A stretch of DNA of 64,000 bases from Selaginella moellendorffii (taxonomy: Eukaryota; Streptophyta; Lycopodiopsida; Selaginellales; Selaginellaceae), in assembly GCF_000143415.4 (NCBI RefSeq), contig NW_003314298.1, positions 665,014 through 729,013 on the forward strand, read 5' to 3'. This document shows, piece after piece, positions 56,820 to 64,000 of this stretch. The position numbers and the translations under genes were made by a program. Every line of letters begins with the position of its first letter. Positions within the stretch are counted from its first letter, which is position 1. The notes under the pieces were generated by a model that worked only from the letters and a program-made list of their open reading frames with translations, was not told where the DNA came from and made no database searches.

Positions 56820-58382
56820 AGTAAGCGATTAATTTTTCCATTCTACTTTAGTCACTTAACCACACCTCTGACCACTTGGAGGAGTCTCATTCACAACCTC
56901 TATAAGTCCAATTCAGGACTTGGGACTTGCTATCCCCAAGAATGGCATCCATGCCACTCAACACTTGCACCCGGTCCAAGTGCTCCACGTGTCCGGTCCC
57001 AAGACCGACACCCAAAGGTACCAGTGACATATCGGCCCGTTACGCTAAGGCCATGCCCATTCACCTTGGCCGCACTAGTGGTCCAATACCACTTGCATCA
57101 CAATCCCGTCTCTCCAAGACTGGGCCATCCGTCCACGAGTGGTCATCCTAGACCCACTCCTTAGCATCCTTAGGATGCCCACAGACCTGGGGAATAGCCT
57201 TCCCCAAAGTCCCTTTGTCAGTTCCTACCAAGTCCCTTTTCTGTCCATGGCTATGTGCGCCAACACTGCCACTTGATCCAGGCCCACAGGCCTGACCACT
57301 AAGTCCCACAGTCCTCTGGGACTTCCTCACCACACGACTGTGTCCTTGGTCACTACCTCAGAGGACTACTCCTCTTCCTTTCCACAGTCTGGGCCTTTGG
57401 GACAACATTTCGGAACACCGTGGCCTTACGCGAGCCACCTGGGTACTCTCCCCGCCTTTCGCCTTTAGGTGCTCTAGCCATGGGCTTAGAGCGAGGTTCC
57501 GTTGAGCCACATCTGGTATCCAAGTAGGTAGTGCCACCCACACTTGGACTGGGAGCATCGGCCAGTCGATCTCCCGGGGGAACTAGAGCCGGCTCTTGAA
57601 CACTTCACCAAGCTACCCCGCTTGTCGGTCCGTATTCACTCTAGTCTTGGACTTCCTAGTGGTCAGTTCATCACCCAACACTGGGTCTGGCCTTCCTGGG
57701 CTAAACTGGCCTTTCCTGGCCAAACTGGCTCCACTGCAGTCCTCCCCCTTACTATACTTTTGGAGCTCACCAAACCCCCCAGGGTCTGGGAGACGAACGC
57801 TTTGGGCTTTCACCCTCTCAGACTCGAACTCGGACTCGGACTCGGACTCGAACTCGGACTCGGACTCGGACTCGGACTCGGGCTCGGGCTCGGTCTCAGC
57901 CTTGGCCTCGGTCTCGGTCTCGGTCCCGGTCCCGGTCCCAGTCTCGGTCTCGGTCTCGGTCTCGGTCCCGGTCTCAGTCCCGGTCTCGGTCCCGGTCTCG
58001 GTCTTGACCTCGGACTCCATCTCGGACTCCGTCTCGGTCCATCTCGGACTCCATCTCGGGTCCATCTCGGACTCCATCTCGAACTCCATCTCGGGTCCAT
58101 CTCGGACTCCGTCTCAGTCCACCTCGGACTCCACTTCGGGTCCATCTCGGACTCCATCTCGGGTCCATCTCGGACTCCGTCTCGGTCCACCTCGGACTCC
58201 ATCTCGGACTCCATCTCGAGTCCATCTCGGACTCCATCTCGGACTCCATCTCGGGTCCATCTCGGACTCCGTCTCGGTCCACCTCGGACTCCACTTCGGG
58301 TCCATCTCGGACTCCATCTCGGACTCCACTTTGGACTCCATATCGGACTCCACTTCAGGGCCTAGGGACTTTGTGTCTCACA
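56820..58382 (-). repeat. 5' LTR of the 7.2-kb element
   Basis: Counterpart of 51184-52701, with a longer 'ctcggactcgga' tract at the start of the minisatellite (57820-58350). In sense orientation it begins TGTGAGACAC and is followed by the primer-binding site. Confidence 0.9.
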
Positions 58383-58387
58383 GAATC

Positions 58388-59098
58388 GATGCAAGTTTTA
58401 TAGTCAGCAAGCCCTGCCATGATAAGCCGAGCGGCCTTGGCACTTTAGACCACTTGCCATTGTCCTTCCTTGGATGAATAGAGCCACTCGTGGGCCTTGG
58501 CCTGTCGCAAAAGTATCAAGACCTTGGAGGCTTTTGAAATGAAACCGAAAGTACCTTTGGCACCAAAAACACAGCACACGCATCAGACGTGACTGCCTGT
58601 CCAATCTTGGCGTCGAGAACTATTGCTTTGAATGTTCCTCCCAGAGTTAGAACAGATCTCCAAGAGGGTTGGAGCTTTTCAAAGTCACGAAACTCTGGTC
58701 CTCTTCTTCTCAACGCATTTTCCTTCTCTATCGCTGCGAAATTTTGCACCTGGAAAGATTGGTGTTGGTCTTTTCATAAGAGAAAAACTCAGAAAAAACT
58801 CACATGGAGATCGGACGAAAGATCATAAGAGATGAAGGACAGATCGCTCTTCGTCTCTTTCATGGCAGCGAATAGCAGCGGCTTCAGCTTGGACGAAGCC
58901 TGAGCGGTCGGCAGTTGGTAGACAGCTACTTGCCAACCATGTCGAAACGTTGATAATAGCAATCCTATAAAACACAACGTGATCTTTGAAAAACGAAACA
59001 CATGGCTAATTCTTCCACATACCAATTACCTGACTTTCGGCTAAGGTGATGCAAGAATACTTTCCCAAAGGCCTGAACACTCTTTTGACCTGTCCAGG
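58388..59098 (-). pseudogene. METTL13-like gene, unit B, 5' part
   Basis: It continues the exon broken at 51183 (…LADYKTCID) and runs through the same exons as in unit A (FHFKSLQGLDTF shadow frame, LCFIGLLLSTFRHGWQVA, KLKPLLFAAMKET) to the unit boundary near 59098. The N-terminal METTL13 domain is again absent. Confidence 0.8.
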
Positions 59099-59230
59099 CC
59101 TTTATCATGAACAACATACTCTAATTATCTGGATGAGCTTTGAAGTTTTACTCCCCCCAGGCCTCATCCACAGCAACCTCTCCATCAAAGTCACCAGCTG
59201 TGAGTTTAATGCTTTACTTAACTTTGATCT

Positions 59231-59309
59231 AATACTGAACATTCTTATTGAATATTGAACAGGAGGCATCCCTGGTAAAAAAAAATATTCAATAAGAATG
59301 TTCAGTATT
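59231..59309. repeat. Perfect 26-bp inverted repeat beside a transposon end
   Basis: 59231-59256 and 59284-59309 are exact reverse complements separated by 27 bp. The left arm is host sequence present in unit B (46619-46645). The right arm is its inverted copy. The spacer carries 'aacaggaggc', the terminus of the adjacent TIR element. Confidence 0.9.
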
Positions 59310-59310
59310 A

Positions 59311-60096
59311 GCCTCCTGTTAAACACCATCCTGTTTCAGTCTCTCTCCACCTAGCTGGCAATGATGTGGTAGATTACATGGCACTTCTCTCTTTCCACTC
59401 CCGTCTGCACTTGCACCTGTCTGTCCAAAGACTGTGGTCTTTCTTGGCTTTTGACTGGGACCTGACATCCTTGGAGTTTGGAAGCATTTTTTCCATTGTT
59501 TGTTTTTCACAGAGAAAGAAAAGAACTTGAACAGCGAGACAATGGCATAGCTATCTCCACCACATTTGATTCCTCTCCATGATGACAAAGCTAAGCAAGG
59601 ACCATTGCCATCCATCTGCAAAGTTCCAGTGGATCCCCAAGAGCGTGCTTGAAAGCTTGCAAGGCATCCATTTGAAAAATAAGACTAAGGATGATCCAAG
59701 AGGAGAAGGCTATGTAGCATTTACTAGCTCCAGGCTGTGCAAAGATGAAGAGCATGCCTATATTCCATGATGCCAGAGCTAACAGTACCATTGAGCTCCA
59801 CAAACTCATAGAAACCTCCATATGATCGTTGTTGCTACCCCTTGAGAGCAAAAAACAAGAGCGCTTCCAATCTAGCTGACGTTGCTGCTGCTGCTTGGGT
59901 CGACCAGCATTTCCATTTCAAAGAAGAACCCTAGAGAAGAGGGTATCCCAAAGTCCCCCAATCCAGAGGAGCAAAGCAAAAGGAGAAAGTTAGCATTGGA
60001 CACAAGGGAAAAAAACCCTCTTCTCTCCCTTCTCTGTCCTGTGAAAAAAGACTTTGGTCCAAGTTAAAGTGATTGGAAGTAATGTTGTGTGGCAGC

Positions 60097-60137
<41 letters not shown>

Positions 60138-60221
60138 GGACGGGAGTGGAAAGAGAGAAGTGCCACATCATTGCCAACTAGGTGGAGAGAGACTGAAATA
60201 GGATGGTGTTTAACAGGAGGC
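59311..60221. mobile_element. Non-autonomous long-TIR (Mutator-like) element, unit C only
   Basis: Terminal inverted repeats are 59311-59405 and 60139-60221, starting GCCTCCTGTTAAACACCATC and sharing CAGTCTCTCTCCACCTAG. The left arm has about 9 extra bases. Units A and B lack it. TIRs of ~85-95 bp suit a Mutator-like element. The interior has open segments on both strands (for example + strand from 59580) but no transposase, so it may carry captured host sequence. The left terminus is rearranged, so no target duplication could be read. Confidence 0.65.
60098..60136. repeat. (GA)n microsatellite
   Basis: About 18-19 uninterrupted GA units, located just inside the right TIR of the unit C element. 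Confidence 0.95.
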
Positions 60222-60432
60222 GGGATGCATCCCGGAGCATATAATGGACTGTGGTTTGTAGCAAATTGTCTAGGTAATGAGGACGAGTAGCAAGATTTAT
60301 TAATTAGATATTATTTTGAAGGATTGTTGAAAAATTATAAACATGAACCATCAACCCTCTTTTCCTTAAGGAAAATCTAAAGAGCTTGGTTGAGCTACTT
60401 GCACTTCCATGTTGGAATTTCTCATTTGCCAG

Positions 60433-60439
60433 TATAAAA
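60433..60439 (+). promoter_or_regulatory. TATA box of CVNH copy C
   Basis: TATAAAA in the same context as in copy B, 50 bp before the start codon, so the promoter survives although the coding frame does not. Confidence 0.6.
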
Positions 60440-60488
60440 GTCCAACAGAGGGATCACAACCCACAATCTCTACAACTCGCATTCTATC

Positions 60489-60960
60489 ATGTCTTCGCAG
60501 TTTATTATCTGCTTAGTCTTTGCTCATGTAGCGCTTGCAGGGACAAGCAACGCTGTAAGCTATTAGTTTTTTTTAAAATGCCCACACTAGAACTATAGCT
60601 AATCAGACTCAATCTGGTTTTGATGCAGGCATGCAACTTTGAGGATAGCTGTGACAAGAACTCGGAGGTTATAAGCACTTCCAATTGTTACAAGCCCAAT
60701 GGCCAGCTCCAAAGGAGCAGCATCAATCTTAACGATTGCTTCAGCAACAATGGAGGAACCCTCAACTGTGGCAGAAACTTTAGTGCCTCGTGCCAGAATG
60801 TAGTGATCACCCGTGGTACCATCCTCCAGCTCCAAGTCCTGCTTCCATCAATCCCCAGTGCTATGGCAATGGCCAGTATTATACCTCAGTACTGATTAAC
60901 AAGTGTGTGCAGAACAACAGTGGATTCCTCCAGCAGCAAGTGAGTGAAGTTTCTCATGAT
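60489..60960 (+). pseudogene. CVNH gene copy C, frameshifted
   Basis: Exon 1 (60489-60554) encodes the signal peptide (…VFAHVALAG…) and exon 2 starts at 60629. The SGTTLTAK stretch of copy B is shortened to STSN. A one-base loss in 'atcacccgtgg' (copy B 'atcaccccgtgg', about 60811) then shifts the frame before the second CVNH repeat, which ends in an unrelated 26-residue tail (stop at 60895). Near the end the tgttg of CAGTGTTGTAGC is missing, removing the terminal Cys pair. Confidence 0.9.
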
Positions 60961-61246
60961 AAAGCGATGTTATCTTAATATTGTTTTTTGATTTTAGGGC
61001 TCTTGCATCTTAACATTGAGGCACCGCTCTTTCTTCACGGATGCCACAACGATTTGGCTCGGGGTTATTCCCCAAGAGCTTTTGCACACTTTTCTTCCGT
61101 GTCACAAACATGCTCAGTCTTGTTTTTCGCAAAGTAGTGATTTACCACCTTCTTGTTCAAGGACCACCATTCTAACAACGATGCCGATCATCACAGCATT
61201 AGCTCACAGCAGTGCCCTGGATCCTTCGAGAAAGAATTCCCGATTT

Positions 61247-61388
61247 TCACACTAACAAGAGAACCAAGCAAAGTTCACGAATCTTCGAGCTTCCTCCTCC
61301 ACTGACCAGCTCTTGGAATCGACTCCAAAGTGCAAAATCCGTGAGTTATCCCCGTCAAGCAGCCATATACTGTTGCTCCCATCAGTCT
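61247..61388 (-). pseudogene. F-box gene stub, unit C
   Basis: Only the last ~140 bp of the F-box coding region remain (SNSIWLLDGDNSRILHFGV-like, minus strand). At 61388 the sequence jumps to the 5' flank of the gene (counterpart of 37430), so about 0.9 kb including the F-box is deleted. Confidence 0.88.
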
Positions 61389-61930
61389 CTACGGCTTTGC
61401 AATTTTAGGGTTCTTGCATCTTAACATTGAGGGCGCCGCTCTTTCTTCGCGGCTCGCTTATACGCGGATGCCACAACGATTTCTCGCGGCTTCCATGGCA
61501 CGGGTCAGCGATTCGTTGTTCGCTGCCTTGTTCGACTGATGGACGCCACAGCGCTTTCTTCTCTCTCTTTTTTTTCTCTCGCGCATTTAGCACTGGGGCA
61601 CTGCGAAGATTCTATCGCGTGTGCTTTGCCCGTTCAGCTAATGCTACATTGCTAATCTTCTTTCGCAATGTCCTGGGATTTCTTTCATCTCTTCTTCTCT
61701 GGACAAAGATCTCATCTCATCATGTAGGAGAGATTCTTCATTCTTCTCGCTTTTTCGTGCATCTTTTCTGCGATTAATTTCCAGTGCGTGTCGCTCATTC
61801 ACACAATGCACAGATTAAATCTTGTCGATCTCTCCTGTGGCTTTCTGAGAGATTCACGCGATGAATCTTCTCATGCAGTTGGCAGGAGAACAAAAAACCA
61901 TCTTTCCTTCGATTTCGATGACACACCAAG

Positions 61931-62216
61931 CACCATACTTGCATTCGAACGGGTATGATTAATAAAAAACGCCGTTTAAAACGCGTGTATAATACGGCGT
62001 TTAAACACCAAGAATATTTTTAAAAACCCTAAAGAATATGCTTTCTTTTACTTAGGATTAGGGCTCATGTAAAATCAGGGTTCGAAAAAAACCGTAAAAT
62101 CAGGGTTCGAATAAAACTGAAAACCATTATACCCGTTCGAAAAAAAGCTAAACGGGTATTAAACGTTCGATACCCGTTCGAATCCGGTTGCGTTCGAATG
62201 TTCGGATGCAAGTATG
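61931..62216. mobile_element. Small inverted-repeat element in the unit C spacer
   Basis: 286 bp absent from units A and B, flanked by CCAAG at 61926-61930 and 62217-62221. CATACTTGCATTCGAAC near the left end is mirrored by GTTCGGATGCAAGTATG at the right end, with one mismatch. TTCGAA-containing motifs recur inside (cccgttcgaa, tcagggttcgaa twice). No ORF. The superfamily was not determined. Confidence 0.75.
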
Positions 62217-62353
62217 CCAAGGATCATCGTTTAGGACTATTTGTTTGCAAAAAAAGTATAGCGATGGTACATCTGTACAGTGCGTTTCTCTAGAGAAAAC
62301 TCGCGCAAAAACCCCCAGAGAGAATGAGAAAAGAGACCTTTTTCTTCTCACTG

Positions 62354-64000
62354 TCACTTGATCCGCTTGAGCTTCTTTAGTACGTCCTTGACGTTGGGGC
62401 CTTTGTCCCACGAAGCAAACTGGCCCGCGACCTTCTTTATCAGCACTCCAGCGTTAAAAATCGCGGTGGAGTCTCTCAGATTACTCGGCTGTGGCAATCC
62501 AAACACCACCCGGTTCACGTCTTCGTCGACTTGCAGGCTGTAGACTTCGCTAAAAATCTGCAAAGCAAGAACAACTTGTAAGCTCTTACTGCTACCAGAA
62601 ACGAGAGTCTAGCGAGCTTACTTCACACAATCTCTGGTCTGCTTGTATGTGAGGCTCACGAGCCCGCGAAACAACGTTTATGACGAGGATTCCTTCGGGT
62701 TCCAGAGCAGCTTTCGCACTGCGGAGGAATGTTTCGAGAAGGAATTCCTCTGGAGGGCAGCTTAGCCCATTACTGCAACGGAGTTTTCTGATCACTTCGA
62801 CAAAGATAAACAGAAAAGACAGAACCGCACCTTGAAATCCATTCGTTGGCGTTAGTAAAGCCTCCGACTGGATGAGGTTGGGATTACGTTTAAAGAACAG
62901 GCGTCAAAAGAAGGCCTTTTTTTTGTCGGATGATACAACATCCTCTACAAGCATGGTACCCGTTAATGGAGAATTGATCTGAACAAAGGAGAGAAAAGTC
63001 AATGGTTTCTGTTAGTCGATGCACGGCATTGTTACCTCCTCCAGCAGAGTCCCTTTACAAACTCCATCGTGTGGCAGCAGGAAACTGTAGATGTTCGCAA
63101 CCAAGAGTTAGAAACCTTGACAAGGAAAAGCAGGAAAGAGAAGTGAGGAACTTACGGTACTCCTGAGTCACAATCTAATGGTACAAGCTCTCTCACTAGT
63201 GGGGACAGGAGGTTCTGACCATTTGGAAAGTGGGAATATGCATAAGGTGAGTGGAAACGAATACCTGAAGTTCAGTAGCGGTCTGACAGTCAGTTTCGAG
63301 GTAAATCTGTCCGGAAAGAAGAAACACAGGTTATTTCCGAATGAATCGATGAAAGTTTTATAGTCAGCAAGCCCTACCATGATAAGCCAAGCGGCCTTGG
63401 CACTTTCGACCACTTGCCATTGTCCTTCCTCGGATGAATTGAGCAACTCGTGATCCTTGGCCTGTCGCAAAAGTATCAAGAACTTGGAGGCTTTCGAAAT
63501 GAAATCGAACATACCTTTGGCACCAAAAACACAGCGCACGCATCAGGCATGACTGCCTGTCCAATCTTGGCGTCGAGAACTATTGCTTTGAATGTTCCTC
63601 CCAGAGTGAGAACAGATCTCCGAGAGGGTTGGAGCTTTTCAAGGTCACGAAACTCTGGTCCTCTTCTTCTCAACGCATTTTCCTTCTATATCGCTGCGAT
63701 ATTTTGCGCCTGGAAACATTGGTGTTGGTCTTTTCATAAGAGAAAAACTCAGAAAAAAACTCACATGGAGATTGGAAGAAAGATCATAAGAGATCAAGGA
63801 CAGATCGCTCTTCGTCTCTTTCATGGCAGCGAATAACAGTGGCTTCAGCTTGGACGAAGCCTGAGCAATCGGCACTTGGTAGACAGCTACTTGCCAACCA
63901 TGTCGAAACGTTGATAATAGCAATCCTATAAAACACAACGTGATCTTTGAAAAACGAAACACACGGCTAATTCTTCCACATGCCGATTACATGACTTTCG
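62354..64000 (-). pseudogene. METTL13-like gene, unit C, with internal deletion
   Basis: The 3' exons are intact (stop at 62354-62356; LKKLKRIK, IFSEVYSLQVDEDVNRVVFG, LSCPPEEFLLETFLRSAKAAL). The 5' exons run uninterrupted past 63960, including the exon that is split in units A and B (DYKTFIDSFGNNLCFFF). At about 62833, however, the sequence jumps over some 770 bp present in unit B (49925-50697). That removes motif I (VGLGAG), the VELDP and LLIDAD exons and the VDHSYLASPYH exon. Without the S-adenosylmethionine site the product could not be a methyltransferase. Confidence 0.87.

Larger units (their letters stand above)
51184..58382 (-). mobile_element. Complete 7.2-kb LTR element with non-coding interior (LARD-like)
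   Basis: It is flanked by GAATC at 51179-51183 and GAATC at 58383-58387, and removing it restores the exon seen in units A and C. LTRs are 51184-52701 and 56820-58382. On the minus strand the sequence after the 56820 LTR end contains TAGTATCGGAGC (56816-56805), a 10/12 match to the initiator-tRNA-Met binding site. A purine tract GGGTGGTGGAG (52715-52705) precedes the other LTR, so sense is minus. The 4.1-kb interior has no recognisable gag, protease, RT, RNase H or integrase in any frame. Either it is a large retrotransposon derivative moved in trans or its genes are too decayed to see. Confidence 0.9.
46453..59098. repeat. Tandem unit B of the triplication
   Basis: It runs from 'aacaacatactctaattatct' to the same sequence at about 59099. 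Removing the 7.2-kb LTR element leaves about 5.4 kb, colinear with unit A. This is the only unit with an open CVNH gene. Confidence 0.9.
59099..64000. repeat. Tandem unit C of the triplication (runs off the window)
   Basis: It begins 'tttatcatgaacaacatact' and follows units A and B to the window end. It has extra insertions (59257-60235, 61931-62216) and two deletions (most of the F-box gene; ~770 bp of the METTL13-like gene). Confidence 0.9.

Overview
The window is nuclear DNA of a land plant. Genes are split by very short introns (about 40-70 bp), two PPR genes and several F-box genes are present, and LTR-retrotransposon and Helitron debris surrounds them. Intron size, PPR style and a secreted cyanovirin-N homologue point to a lycophyte such as Selaginella moellendorffii. 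The species is an inference from gene style; no search was run.

Layout. (1) 0-9.9 kb is AT-rich and has no intact gene. It holds a mosaic of gene-like fragments (0.4-1.7 kb), an old LTR element (1.7-7.9 kb) worn down mainly by C-to-T/G-to-A change, a younger solo LTR nested in it with a perfect 5-bp target duplication, and a Helitron-type PIF1 helicase fossil (7.9-8.9 kb). (2) 10-24.7 kb is a genic island: a KTI12/DRL1 homologue, tRNA-Asp(GTC), a predicted thylakoid-lumen protein divergent from an F-box gene, a broken inverted copy of that pair, further scattered fragments of the same genes, a FORKED/VAN3-binding-protein-like gene and an SMP-type LEA gene. (3) 24.7-34.7 kb holds an ATRX-type SNF2 remodeller and a head-to-head pair of PPR genes whose start codons are 60 bp apart. 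(4) 35.2 kb to the window end is a tandem triplication of a unit of about 5.3 kb. Each unit carries a secreted cyanovirin-N homologue (CVNH, +), an F-box gene (-) and the C-terminal part of a METTL13-like methyltransferase gene (-). Unit A is interrupted by a Ty3/gypsy remnant and unit B by a 7.2-kb LTR element whose interior encodes nothing recognisable. Unit C carries a long-TIR element and a small inverted-repeat element.

Fate of the triplicated genes: the CVNH gene is open only in unit B, because A and C each carry a frameshift. The F-box gene is open in A and B and reduced to a stub in C. The METTL13-like gene is broken in all three copies by different events. Most other genes are housekeeping: tRNA wobble modification (KTI12, tRNA-Asp nearby by chance), chromatin (ATRX), organelle RNA (PPR), vein/trafficking (FORKED-like) and desiccation (LEA). 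They do not form one pathway.
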